The position numbers and the translations under genes were made by a program. This document shows positions 11,774 to 24,348 of a stretch of DNA of 64,000 bases, piece by piece. Position 1 is the first letter of the stretch. Every line of letters begins with the position of its first letter. Under the pieces are notes generated by a model. The model was not told the DNA's origin. It saw only the letters and a list, made by a program, of their open reading frames with translations, and did not search any database. The stretch is from assembly GCF_008831285.2 (NCBI RefSeq), contig NC_045144.1, forward strand, positions 14,869,858 to 14,933,857. The letters run 5' to 3'. The stretch comes from Nymphaea colorata. Lineage: Eukaryota > Streptophyta > Magnoliopsida > Nymphaeales > Nymphaeaceae.

Positions 11774-14430
11774 TGTAACACCCCAATTTTATTTTAACGG
11801 AATTCTCAAAATAAAGGACTTAATTTGTCACTTAAAAAGCAAGTTTCCTTTATTTACTGCCGAGTGCTCTTTTTTACAACGGAAATTCATCCAACAAAAA
11901 ACAAAGCATAACTAAAGGCCGGTGTCCAATATATGAGACGTTCTAGATCCTCATCTCCCAGTCTGATCCACATCGTTATTTGTAATACAACTAGTACAGG
12001 GTGAGAACCATGACATTTTCTCAATGCAACCACCAATGAGGCAGTAAAGCAAAGTCACATAAATAGAAATTTGCAAACACTTTCTTTTTGGGCACATGAT
12101 AGAGCATCAAACTTTGTTTTATAAAATACATTGCAAGTAATCACAATCAAATCAAACAACCGGTAACCATGGGTATGCATGGTTCGACCTTCTTTTCATG
12201 TTAAGGGGCCACCCAATTGATTGAGGAGTGTCCCATAAATAGTCTTACAATATTATGAAACCTTATCATTACTCGAGAAGTTTAAGACCATCCTAGTTAG
12301 GACTCATGGGTGGACTAAAAGGAGAACCCTCACTCTCCAAAATATGTAACAATGGTCCTAGACCCTTTGTACCACCTGCACTCCAAGTAGGCCTCAGAAC
12401 CATTTTGGCTTAACTTTTAAGTGCTTAGAAACATTAAGGTGTGTAAACAAACAAAAATCATCAGCACCCCCAGAGCACTGTAAGTGTTTTTATCAAAATA
12501 AATACCATTAATATATATATATTTTTCTTTCATCTCTTCTAATATGAAAATATGGTTAAAAACACTTTTTTTTTGGCTCAATCTTTTTGCATATAAGCAT
12601 CCTTTCCAAGCAATATATGGGTTTTTGGGTCACTACATATACTATGTTCGTAAATGACAATCATTTACAATAAAAGATATTAAAAAGAAGAAATAACTTT
12701 AATCAAAAGTCATGTTTCGACCAAATAAACTTAGCAAGTTTCAGACATGAGCCTTGAAAAGAGCTCATGATTTAACTCATCTAGATTGCGAACTTGAACA
12801 CTATGTTTGTAAGGGAATTAGAGGACTTAAATTTTATCGAGGGTTATTAGGATGTCAAGAGCCAGATATTCCATTTTTTATTGAAAAACCCAGTAAAAAT
12901 AATTTCCAAAAATAGTTTTATTAAACAAGGGTCGATTTGGACAGAACCCCTCTTAAGAGAAATTTTAGCAGAACAGAATATTTATTTGAAATTCAATATT
13001 AAATTGAATATAATGTTCTGGCCTTTGTAAATTTCTGTCTAGTAATATAAATCCATTAAGAAGAAAGGTTTCAGAATAATTTTCTTTATCATAAACTTTT
13101 TTGAAATAAACTGCTATAATTATTAAAACACAATTATACTGCAACAAATGTATAATATAATAAATATTCATAGCATAAGCATATCTTGACCCTAAGCATA
13201 AACAGAATGGGGACTCTAAGCAATACATTCAGCTTAGTCTTTCTTCAATATCTATTATCAAACACTCATTTCAAAATCATAAAGTAATTCAAACATAATT
13301 TTCAAGACCATAAAATAATCAAATAATCTAGTCAATCATGTGGTCTTGCTTAACTACCAATATAGGCTAGTTGTCATACCCTAACTTTTTCGGTGAATCT
13401 AACTCTAAATTACTTTTTGGATAACTTGTCTAGAATCCTATACAAATTCATCTTGGTTAATTTATAATTTATTTATAGGTGAATCTTAATGCACTTAAAG
13501 AACTGCCAGATGCCCATCGATTTGGTAAAGTACACACAAGATGACTTCCTTCGGAACCAAGACCACTAACTGATCCATGAGTCTAGCCTTCCTCGCTGAC
13601 CTTACTTCGTGTTCACTATACGAGTCTTCCAATGGCTTATATGGCATCATTTTAGGCTTGAAAGTACTAGAAACTTTAAGTCCATAAGGGTTGGGTACTT
13701 AGCCAAATTTTAAGTAGAAATACTTTATACAAACAAAAGAAGAACATCCAAATTTTCTTATATCAGCAAAAATTTGGGAAAACCCTCTAAGCCCACTAGT
13801 CTTATATTCATTTGGGAGTTTGAGATAACCTAGAATCCTTTTGAAATTTAAAAGGGCATTTAATTCCTAAAGGTTTAAACACCACTAAGCATTTATTTAA
13901 TTCCATCTCAAATATATATATATATATATATATTATATATGAAGGACATAATAGATATGAGGATGGGCAATTATGTCATTATTATTTTTTATTAATAATA
14001 TATTTGCCATAACTGTTATCCATTCAGCCCACTTTCTCTGTACAAAAAGAGCAGTTTATAGCTAATTATATGGAAAATTGAGTTGGTATTTCATGGTAAC
14101 CATCCACTACTAAGATTAATAGAATCTTAAATGAAAATAATTCTCCTCTTTAGGAGTTACACCAAAAATGTTAGGGAGATCCATCCTCTCATATGTAAAT
14201 GTCTTACGATACTAAAATGGAATTTGGCTAAAAATACTGGGTGTGCAAAAGTTAAATAATTACACCTTTGCCACTATATATTTTTTTCAGAGATTCTTTC
14301 CTTTCAAATCTTAGTGTGAGATTTTGGATCTACATCTGAAATCTTAAGTCTAATGTGGACTCCAAAATATAATAAATTTTTGAATAAAAAATTTACAAAA
14401 ATTCAAAGTCATTACATTTTGCCCTAAAAA
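11774..14430 (-). mobile_element. 3' LTR of minus-strand chromovirus (inner boundary uncertain)
   Basis: Starts on the plus strand with TGTAACACCCC. The first ~1.25 kb (to about 13,050) aligns by eye with the LTR at 52,168-53,360. Shared landmarks include caaccaccaatgaggcag, a cataaatagaaatttgcaaac block, catcaaactttgttttataaa and aaccatgggtatgcatggtt. The integrase end lies immediately to the right, which makes this the 3' LTR of an element read on the minus strand. From 13,050 to about 14,430 there is no second copy to compare with, because the other LTR is truncated, so this part may be LTR or 3' untranslated sequence. A (TA)n run lies at 13,911-13,940. I did not find the matching CA end or the polypurine tract with confidence. 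Confidence 0.75.
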
Positions 14431-14439
14431 GATCTTCTC

Positions 14440-15420
14440 TTATATCCAAATTGTCACATTGAATAATATTTGATGAATCATGCAGCACATATTTCTGTAG
14501 CATAGAGACGTGAAACACATGATGTATATGTGAGTAATGAGGTGGTAAGTCAACTCTATAAGCCACTTCTCCAACTCTTTCTAGTATGTCGAGAAGGCAT
14601 ACAAATCTAGGACTTATTTTTTCGTTCTTTCCAGATCTATAAGCATTTTTTCGTACAGAAATTTTAAAAATACTACGTCAATCACTTCAAATTTTAGGTC
14701 CTTTCATCTTTGATAAGAATAACTCTTTTGAGGTTTTTAGCTGTATGGAGCCTCTGGCAAATCATTTCTATTTGATCTATATAGTATTGTAATACTATTA
14801 GGGAATCTTGAGTTATATCTCCATTTTCCATCCAGAAGATCGGTGATGAACATGGCCTTCCGCACAATGCCTTCAAGGATCCATCCCAACACTAGAATGA
14901 TAATTGTTGTTGTAATCAAATTCAACTAGCTTCACATGTTTATCTGAGCTTTCGTTCTATTTTAAAGTGCAAACATGCAACATGTCTTCCATAGGTTGAA
15001 TGGTCATCTATGTTTCTCCATTTCAGTTTGAGGATAAAAAGTTGTAGTAAGCTTTAACTTTGTTCCCAAAGCCTTCTACAATTGTTTCCTAAAATTGTGA
15101 TGTGAATTGTGAGACCCTATCGGATATGATTGATAAAAGAACTCCACGTGACCGTACAATTTTTCATTAATTGTAAATCAGCTAAGCTTTCTAAGGATTG
15201 ATTTATTTTATTGGAAAGAAATGAGCTGACTTTGTCAATCTGGCTACAATTGCGCAAATAACATCTTTCTATTGTGTTGTTTTGGGTAACCCAACAATGA
15301 AATCCATTGTAATGTCATCACATTTGCATACTGGAATTTCCATTTCCTGCATAAGCCATTTGGGCCTTGTACGTTCCATCTCAACTTGTTGGAAAGTTAA
15401 GCACTTAACCCCAATATTTG
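14440..15420 (-). pseudogene. Ty3/gypsy integrase and C-terminal tail, broken
   Basis: On the minus strand the DNA reads as a gypsy integrase with frameshifts and stops. In order these are: the core start with DITMDFIVGLPKTTQ (about 15,270-15,315, first catalytic D), HGVPLSIISDR (about 15,110-15,150, second D), a FYPQTE segment near 15,040 where the family has YHPQTDGQSER, then VEFDYNNN (about 14,900-14,930). Next come KALCGRPCSSPIFW (14,830-14,876) and ILERVGEVAYR-like and FHVSMLQKYVLHDSSNI-like text (about 14,460-14,600). The last block is the conserved segment just before the chromodomain in plant chromoviruses. The third catalytic residue (E) appears to be lost, though this alignment is by eye. 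A chromodomain itself was not clearly seen. Non-functional. Confidence 0.85.
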
Positions 15421-15879
15421 ACAATATTGTTATTTGTCCCACCCAACCAAAATATTTTTTTGCAAATCCCTGTATATTTTACTTGTTTTAGACTGGATTG
15501 TCACTTAGATCTATGTGCCTCGTCCATAATTTATCTCTTTATCTCATGATTGGGTGGTACCCAAATCCTTTTACCAAACCAAAGGCTTCTATAATCCTTT
15601 AGATGCAATCCATTATGATTTCCTTTCATCTTCGCTATTAAGCTCTCACACCCTACTCCTTTTTGTTACTTCGAACATGATCCAAAAGTTCTGGTTGAGC
15701 TTTGAAAGCAAATATCCTTACATTTCGTTGTTTATCTTGAAGTGGTTTCCATTCGATTAACTCTTCCAATATGTTCAAACGACAAACTAAAGTAGACCAT
15801 TTTGAGTTAAGTCTTTTTACTCAATGGATTACCATTAGCTTTTCTTGGGTGATACAAAACTTTGAAGTCATAGTCCTTT

Positions 15880-17220
15880 AAAAGTTCCAACTATCTTCAT
15901 TGCTATGCATTCAAGATACCATGCAAAAAGATATATTTAAGAGATTTGTTATATGAAAGAACATCAAATTCCTATCCATATGAGTAGTGATGCCACTTCT
16001 TCAAAGCAAATACTACTGCAACCAGCAACTAATTCAATATCATAAATTGGATGGTTTTTCTTATAATTCTTAAGTTGTCAAGATGCATATGCAATTACAT
16101 TTTCATATTTCATTGGTACATACCCAAGTTCAATTTCTGATTTATCTGTAGAATAAAAATCATTTTGACTTTTTGGTAAGGTTAATATTGATGCAGTAAT
16201 TAATTTCTTCTTTAGTGTTTGAAAGCTTGCTTTACACACTGGACTCCATATAAACTTTTCTCCTTCTATCAAAAGTTTGGTCGTAGGTGAAATAGTTTAG
16301 GTAAGTCCTTGATAAATAACTGATAATAGCTTTCTAGACCAAGAAAACCTCAAAGCTTGCTACTTCTTTGGTTGCTCCCAATACAAAACTGCTTTGACTT
16401 TAGTTGGATCCACTATCACACCTTTCTCAGAGATAACATGTCCTAGGAATATTACAACATTTAACCAAAATTTACAATTTGACAATTTGGAGTAGAGATG
16501 GTATCATTATAATTTTTAGATACTACTTTAAGACAAAAATATCATCAACAACTGCAATTACAAAATCAGTCTATTTTTTCATGAATATGCAATTAATCAA
16601 ATCCATGAAGACAGCTGAAACATTGGTGAATCTAAAAGACATAACTATGAATTCATAATGTCTGTAACAAATTCCGAATGCTGTTTTGGGAAAGTCTTCA
16701 TCTTTATCTATATGCAGTTCATCAAATCCATGAAGACAGCTGAAACATTGGTCAATCTAAAAGACATAACTATGAATTCATAATTTCTGTAACAAATTCC
16801 GAATGCTGTTTTGTGAAAGTCTTCATCTTTATCTATGGTATGGAGATCATTAGTCTATCTTTGAAAAGACTTTTGCCTCTCTTAATTGATCAAATAAGTC
16901 ATCAATTCATAATAAATGATACTTACCATTCATAGTCACTTGATTGAGCATTTATAGTCAACATAAAGCCGCATGGATCCATCTTTTTTTTAGTGAATAA
17001 TACTAGTACTTTCCATGGTGGTACACTTGGCCTTATAAAACCTTGAACTAACAAATATTGGAGATATTTCTTTAGCTCCAGGAATTTTGTAGGAGTCATC
17101 CAATAGGGAGCAGTGGATATTAGCATTGTACCAAGTATAAGCTTAAAAGTAAAGTCAATTACACTTTTCAGTGGAAACCTTGGATCAAAAAATACTTCCT
17201 CAAATTTGTCCACCACATTG
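15880..17220 (-). pseudogene. Ty3/gypsy reverse transcriptase and RNase H, broken
   Basis: The minus strand carries the RT start, with FKLILGTMLISTAPYWMTP and LLVQGFIRPSVPPWKVLVLF (about 16,990-17,180), matching the family's APISKAPYRMAP and GFIRPSVSPWGAPVLF. The palm motif reads FVIAVVDDIFVL (about 16,520-16,555), keeping the catalytic DD. RNase H begins with FIWSPVCKASFQTLKKKL and ILTLPKSQNDFYSTDKSE (16,120-16,260) and continues leftwards in other frames (a YLFAW piece near 15,935). In that RNase H start the usual YSDAS is YSTDKS. Several stops and frameshifts occur, including a 125-bp tandem duplication at 16,584-16,836. It is a dead copy. Confidence 0.9.
16584..16836. repeat. 125-bp tandem duplication inside the reverse transcriptase
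   Basis: The block with atccatgaagacagctgaaa at 16,601 recurs at 16,726, and the repeat extends from about 16,584-16,711 and 16,712-16,836 with few differences. The unit is not a multiple of three, so it breaks the reading frame. It must post-date loss of function or have caused it. Confidence 0.9.
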
Positions 17221-17555
17221 ATATCTCTATAGAATTTGAAGAGAAATTCTCAATGACCAGTGTAGGTAGAAAAACTTGGCACCATTGCATCAAGCTCCTT
17301 CTTGCATGAAGTATTGATATGATCTTCTTTCTTTTATGACATGCAGCTTGATAAATGACTTCTAGTTCTCTGTGCTTTGCAATTGCAACTCCTTTTCATC
17401 TACAATCTACATATGCATAATTTGCATACAATCAATTCAAGTCCAATATTAGATCAAACTTAGTAATTTCTATCAAGACGAATTGAGCAGAAAAACTGTG
17501 CCCTTTTATGTCAACATTAATACCAAGAACTATATTATGGATTCTTTGTAATCTC

Positions 17556-17747
17556 CTAATCATATTTTAATGACATTGTCTTCTTATTCAACAAGCCCAC
17601 CTGTGTAATAGAAATGAAAGAATGAATTGCTTCTGAATCAAACATAACCTTGACATGGTAACTCTTTGTATGACTATATTTGGTAATAAGAAGCATACCT
17701 TCCATCAAGTTAGTGGCTCTTAATTCTTCCACTATTGTTCCTTGCAC
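17556..17747 (-). pseudogene. Retroviral-type aspartic protease fragment
   Basis: The minus-strand frame ends with VMFDSEAIHSFIS, which corresponds to the gypsy protease active site V(L/M)FDSGATHSFIS. The catalytic Asp and Ser are kept, but Gly is replaced by Glu and the next Thr by Ile, so the enzyme would be inactive. It lies in the expected place between the reverse transcriptase and the zinc knuckle of gag. Confidence 0.85.
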
Positions 17748-17794
17748 TTTCTTCTGCAGTGATTCAATTGTAAAATACTTACAGAATTCTTTCT

Positions 17795-17860
17795 CTTTTC
17801 ACCATCATGTCTTTTTGTGGTATAATGGACTGGTATACCACACTACAAGCACTGCCTTTT
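17795..17860 (-). pseudogene. Gag zinc knuckle remnant
   Basis: Minus-strand reading gives QCL(stop)CGIPVHYTTKR, matching the CX2CGX(3-4)HX4C zinc knuckle of plant gypsy gag, with a stop in the second position and the last Cys replaced by Arg. Its place just upstream of the protease is correct for the family. Confidence 0.6.
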
Positions 17861-18449
17861 TCCCCCCATCCACTCTGTTGTGTTCTTCCTTCTCATCTCT
17901 CCTTAAAAACTTTATTAACAAATAAAGACCTATCTTGGATCATTCCTCTTGGAAGCTCTCTTGTCCAATGACAATAGAAGCTAAATGGTTTCAAGAGAAT
18001 GTTTCTACTGCATCTCCTAGAGATCGTTACCCTTCCATGTTTGGAACAAGGCCAAAATGATCCTTCTATTTGTAAATCATGTTATGCCTCTCAGTAACTT
18101 TTCTTATCTTATTAGCAAGATTATGCATAAATGATGAATTCAAGAGGTCTTTAACCTGCCATGTTTGGAACAAAGGCCATAATGATCCATCTCTCTATTG
18201 ATCATGCTATGTCTCTCTGCCATGTTTATGCAATCTTATGCATAAATGCAAATTCAACACCAAGGTGGAGAAAAGTAGCTTGCGTACCTTTTGTTTGGTT
18301 TGTGCATCTCTCTCTTTGATTTTGGCATTGTAGAGATCAGTTATGTCTTCCACAACCCTTGATGTGTTTTGGGGTGGATTACTTGTCTTGAGCTATCCCC
18401 AGGGATTGTTGATGGTAACTTTACATCATACAAAGTTCCTTTTAGTATA
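17861..18449 (-). pseudogene. C-terminal gag region of the chromovirus, ending at the inserted LTR
   Basis: Sequence between the zinc knuckle and the Tat-like LTR. Near 18,240-18,370 on the minus strand a stretch reads RVVEDITDLYNAKIKERDA, which resembles the (E)VVDRALVVEK part found downstream of the gag core in this family. This match is loose. An internal near-repeat (tgccatgtttggaacaa-aggcc near 18,040 and 18,160) is present. The sequence stops at the LTR start at 18,450. Confidence 0.45.
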
Positions 18450-20717
18450 TGTTGTCACCCCAATTTTTTCCGAAAAGACAACATTCTTTGTACCCAAATG
18501 CAAATTCAAAACTCAATTTTAGACGTGAGATTTAAAACCAAATCCAATTCTCAAATCCAAATAAGATCCAAAATTCAAATATAGATATAAATTCACTATT
18601 TCAAACTAAAAATAAAAAACTGAAATTAATACAACAAAATTTGAATTTATGAGCGTCATGCACACATGCACGGACCTCCCCTTTGTTTATGCTTTGCTCT
18701 CGTGGCAAAATGTGTTTTTAAGCCTTAATCGCATGCTAGAACGCGTCGGCGAGCAATTGGACGCAGTCCAGATTTAAAATGAGTCCGGAGTCACTCGAAA
18801 CGAAGTCGACCACAAAATTTGGAACGAAAAAAAAAATTATAAACATTTTAAATGAAAAACATATATATATAATTTTACGATTCTCCATATTAATTAATTA
18901 ATTTATACATTTTATTTCGTTTTATTTCATTTTATATATTTTTTTTATGTTATTCCATTTTTTTCAAAAATCAATCACACGTCGTGCAACGCGCAATCGC
19001 GTGGGTGGTGTTTGAATATTTTGGTTGGCATTAGCCCTGCCCACACCCCAAAAGGGTATTTGTAGGGCTAATGGCCTATCTCATTTAGTCAAAACATATT
19101 TTTTAGAAAAAATTGAAAATAATTGAAAATTATTTGAAATTCGTATGAAAATATTATTAAAATAAAAAATTCAAATTTTGAGTTTTGGCTCTAAAACTCC
19201 CTATAAATACCCCTACAATGTTTCTCTCTTGGGTATGAGCTAGCCCTTGGAGAACCTCTGGTGCATTCTCATTTGAAGATTTAGAGTTTTTCCTTAGCTT
19301 TCTTACTCCATTTCCCTCTACCTCTTTCATTCGCATTCTTCATCATCTCCTACCTTGGGAGCAAACTTCATCAAGTTACAACTCTTCAAGAGAGCACAAA
19401 AAAATCTCTTGGAGGCATCCTGTTCATCAGCTTGGAGTCAAGACAAATCTATGATCATTTGAAGCAAGGGTATTCTTTTTCTTAAAATCGTTCTCATTAG
19501 AGGTATGTAATCAACATCTCACTCCAATTTTTTCATTGCTTCTTCCCTTCTTCATCTCCCATGGCCATATAAGATTGCTCTCGAATCTTCTTTTTGGAAA
19601 AGCTATTGAGTGCACCGGGAGCATGAGAGTCTGAAGTGATATTTCATTTTATGATTTGAACATGTTCTATCTTTTCTAGAATGTTGCTTTATTTTAGTTT
19701 TTTTTATTTGCTCTCTTCTTCATCTCCTAATGGCCATATAAGATATAAGATAGCTCTCAAATATCCTTTTTGGAGTCAAGAAGCTATTTTTGAGTGCACC
19801 AGGTGCATAAGGAGACGAGATGATATTTTATTTTATGATTGAAACATGTTCTCTTTTTTCTTGAATGTTGCTTTATTTTAGTTTCCTTATTTGCTCTCTT
19901 CTTTATCTTCCTATGGTCATATAAGATAACTCTCAAATATCCTTTTCGGAGTTAAGAAGCTATTCTTGAGTACACCGGGAGCATGAGGAGACGATATGAT
20001 ATTTCATTTCATGATTGAAATATGTTCTCTCTTTTCTATAATTTTGGGTTGTTTTGAAATATTATTCATGCATAGTTGATTGATTTTTCCATTTATATAT
20101 GAATGAACGGTGAGAATGAACATTTGGGTTGAAATTTTTTTTCTCAATTATTATTTTGATGTTTGAGGTTGGGATTTGTCCAACCCGAAAAAACCTTCAC
20201 GAATATGTACATGTTAAGATGTATTTTCATGTCATTTTTACGTTTAATTTCCCTCTTAATCACCTAACTAAAAACCCCAATGAGTGCCTTAATATGTTGA
20301 TTGATTTTCTTCTATACCCAATGGTGAAAGAAACATATTCCTTTATAAAAGAAAAAGTAATTATGTTTTATGTTCATATATAAAAACATTTAGAGACCCT
20401 CTCTAATGAGGCTTTAGAGACCTAGCTTGGACTCATGTATGAGCCCAAGTTCATCTCCGATCTACATAAAAATTGAAGTCGAATATTTTAAATCATTTTT
20501 TGATTTTTAAATTTCATAAAGACAAATATGTATATACATGTTATATACGTATATGTGTACGTGATGATGTTCTTTATCATTCTCTCTATATGTTTCCAGT
20601 TTTTATTTTACAAATTTTCATATACTTATGAATACATATATATGGGTGTTTTATTTTCTCTCTCTAGAATCTTTTATTTATCTTTTCAAGTTAAATGTCC
20701 CCTCCTAAAAATTTCTT

Positions 20718-20823
<106 letters not shown>

Positions 20824-21451
20824 CTCTATTTATTTTCCGTTAAAATCTCTCTCTCTTCAAATCAATATCCTCTTTTATAAACTTTCATATATGTATACAT
20901 ATATATATATGCACCTCTCTCTCTCTCTTTTAAGAACTTCTTTTTCCTCTCTATTTAAATTAATAATTCATTTTCAAAAGTTTTTACATACATACATGTA
21001 CATATATGTATATATATGCATATGTACATATACATATCTACATATATATAGAGATACGTATCTCCACCTCTTTTTAAATCTTTCATTTAATGATATTTGA
21101 AATCTCTTTTTCGTTCTCTTTCTTTATATGAAAGTATTTTATCTTTTCTATTTTTTTGAATATTTTTCTCTCAAGATCTAAGGTTTTTATTTTTCATTTA
21201 CCGACTTCACCAAGACTAAAGTTCAAGTAATGACCCAATATTGGAATCAGGCTTGATAGTTTACAACTCCAATCTATTTTTAAAAACTTTTATTTCTGCA
21301 TAAAAATATTCATGATAATTATAAAAACAAAACTCTTAGATGTATGTTATGGTAGAAATGTCTTTAGATGATTGTTGTGGTGAGAATGAATCATTTTCTT
21401 GTAATCATATAGGATCAATGCATTCATTCATTCTCACTCACCAAATTTCAC

Positions 21452-21509
21452 TTATGATCACAAGCATCTCTCTAAAGAACTTATGATCACAAGCATCTCT
21501 CTAAAGAAC
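21452..21509. repeat. 29-bp perfect tandem duplication in LTR A
   Basis: ttatgatcacaagcatctct plus ctaaagaac occurs at 21,452-21,480 and 21,481-21,509. LTR B has one copy (about 30,450-30,480), so the duplication is private to LTR A. Confidence 0.95.
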
Positions 21510-21958
21510 TTAAGTAAGATGAAATGAAACTCTAACTAAATAGTAACCGAATTAGAGCAAAATCTCAAACCTACTTAAAGTCTTAAGAGAACACTAGTGA
21601 CTTCAAAATGATTTCCCAAGCTTTTCAAACGATATTTATAAAGATTTTTCAAATCAAGTTTTCTCCAAAATGTTTTACATCCGCAAGTAATTCTTCAAAA
21701 ACTTTTTCAAAAGTTTGAAACATCAAATCTTCAACATTTTCTCAAACACTATACCACATATAGAATGAAAATATGTTTAAGCCAAAATAAAATGCATCAA
21801 GGATAAGCATATCCCTTGAATTGATTACCTTCGGTAAAGGCACGAAAAACGGTCGATCCTCGTATCGACGGGCAAGCTCCTTTCTCTCTCATTTTTAAAA
21901 TAAAATCTCATTTTTTTAGAGCACTTCAAAAATCAGTATATTTTTGAGGATGCAAACA

Positions 21959-23600
21959 GATGAAAACGTGATGGGACCTATCATCGTTTGGCTATGGTTA
22001 TCATTGATGCATTTCCATTTATTTGAACATCTCACATATTGCCGATGATAAAGCATGTCCTCTATTTTGAATTTCATTATATTGCTTGGTGTTTACTTTC
22101 TTGCACATAAGACTAATTGATGAGGATCAATCATGTTCACTTAGATCTAGTATCAAATACAACCCTCAATTTAAGGAGTTGTTTGAAAACAATGTTTGCT
22201 TTTCTATTTATTTTAATCATCATCTTAGGCAACATTTCATTTAAGACTACCGATTTTGCATATTCCAAAACTCTTTATACCTTTTTGTCCCGGTCATCAT
22301 GTTTTCGGGCTTGATCTTAGGCAGTAGCACAAGACTATGGCTTACAATTGGACTATGCCTTGGGTGGTAAAACCTCATCGTTAATAGCATGAGTGGTAAT
22401 TTGTGGTATATTGACGAGTGATCAAGAAGAAGTTGATGAAGTCTACCGTTAGTTTTTTAAGGAAGAATTTATGCTAGTACTAAGCCATTTGGCTAAAGTA
22501 TATAAGTTCAATTTGACATTGGATTATCGTGACACAAAATTATCTCAATTAGTTTCCTATGCCAATTTTTGTCCAAAATTATTGCAAATGACATATGAAT
22601 GTGCATAAAACCTTATGTGATGATTTACAACCTCATTATATACTTCTACTTCATACTGTGTTTGTCAACCTAGACAATCTTTTTCACTAATTTAATTTCT
22701 ACCATTCAGTGAGTCATCTTTCGATATGTATTCTTTCCAACATGGTGTCACCTTTCCTTATGATGACATCCTCTTTGGGAAAGGACATGAACAGTCTACT
22801 TATATCTCTCTTAAGTCCAAACCTTTTGCTCTCAAATAGTATCGGTCTTGGCATCCCACTTTCTTATGATGTTTCCTTCATACTTTGAAGAATGTGGGCT
22901 AGAAACAGTGGCAGCTGGATGAATAAAAGCAGTGGACGGAAATTTGGTGCATGCAATTGCAGAGAGATGAAACCAAAGAACCTCCTCTTTTTGGTTTCTG
23001 TGGGGAGCAATGATAGTGTTAATGAATTTACATAAATACTAGACCTCCCCACCCCAACTTGTAACCCAAATGATCTATTGGAGAAATAATTTTTCATGAA
23101 CTCGACTAAGGTTGATGCAAATGACCTTATGGTTGACTTTACTGGATGAAAAACTTGGCCCTAGTAGAAAATCATGAGAACCAAATCATCAACCTGAAAA
23201 ATTTATATGAAGAATTTGGAGCCTATGTTGAACCTTTCACTTTACCTTGAAAAGCCACAGGAAGAATTAAACATTGTATGATGCTCTGCACAGTGGAAGT
23301 GACCCTTTCCATCGATGGAAGTGACCTCCTAGATGTTCATATGCCCAACTTTTTCAGATATGGAGATATAGTGGGACCCGAAAGTTGTCAGTAGAAATGA
23401 CAGCCTTGGGTTTTTTTATTGATGACTCACCCGCTTCACCATTGGAGATACCAACTTCATAGAAGGATGCACATATGCTTTGCAATTGTGATTTCTCAAG
23501 CACGCGGGACCCCAAGCTAGTCTATTCAGAAATGTTGATGGAGCATTGAAAGTCTTAGAACAATACCACTGTTTGATCAAGCAGTTGGATGAAGATGAGA
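21959..23600 (+). other. 5' interior of Tat-like element, mostly unrecognisable
   Basis: Follows LTR A. No primer binding site that I recognise lies directly after the LTR, and no gag domain is identifiable. One stretch near 22,735-22,860 reads in part like a degraded open frame (FQHGVTFPYDDILFGKGHE), but it matches no family I can name. The area has probably suffered deletions. Confidence 0.4.
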
Positions 23601-23639
23601 TCATTTGAGACTAGTGTTATCGTCGTCAGAGTCCGTCTT

Positions 23640-24340
23640 AATACACTCACCATTATTATGGGTGTACCACACTCTTAGGCCCTTATTTCATAATTGATTA
23701 TTGTGATGATAGATGCATGAGACAATTCTCTTAGAGGCAGAAGATAGTTTCTGTTGATGCACCAATTGGAGCTATTCCTAAATTTGACCTCAGCTTTTCT
23801 CAATGGGCAACATTGTTCGCAGTGGCTCGACAAGAAAGGAAGACACAAATATCATACGCTTGGTTCACTGGCCCGGTGGTAAAGAAGGGATATGCCGAGT
23901 GGTGGGATGCCAACCAACCACCATCCATCCTTCCTTAAAAGTTTATGTTGTCAACCTTGTACTCGAATACGTAATCTTCAATTGTTGTCATCTTTGTTAG
24001 TGTTTTCTTTGGATGTAACTTTTAAAATTTTTTAATGCAATATAAACATTCATTTTGTCATCATTTATTTCAATGACTCTCATTTTCTTGTCTCATAAGG
24101 TGAATACTTGAAAGCCAACAAGATAGTTGAGATCAGAGCACAAACTAATCAGGCTGCGAAGCATGAAGCTTCATCTTCCGATCCTATGCCATAAACACTT
24201 GGCTTTTGAGCAATCGAGCCAGAAGACATCCACATGTTCTGGTTGTTCATAGAGCGATTCATAAGAGAACTAAAAGAACAAAAGACCCTAATGGTTACTT
24301 CAAAGTCAGAGACTAAAAAGTTAGTCAAGCAAAAGAGAAC
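23640..24340 (+). pseudogene. Possible plant-mobile-domain-like ORF remnant in Tat-like element
   Basis: The plus strand near 23,690-23,930 reads IDYCDDRCMRQFS, then FDLSFSQWATLFAVARQE and KKGYAEWWDANQPP. The MRQF and GYxxWW pattern recalls the plant mobile domain (aminotransferase-like) that is carried by some host genes and some gypsy elements. A Lys-rich stretch (KKLVKQKRTKKND, about 24,310-24,350) follows. No intact frame. The assignment rests on motif resemblance only. Confidence 0.35.
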
Positions 24341-24348
24341 GAAGAAAA

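Noticed and set aside
17841-17856. CACTACAAGCACTGCC, which looks like a CACTA left terminus
   Set aside because: On the minus strand this is the gag zinc knuckle (C-x2-CGIPVHY) in its correct place between gag and protease. Its 3-bp flank does not match the right end at 50,917, and the sequence to the left and right is continuous chromovirus.
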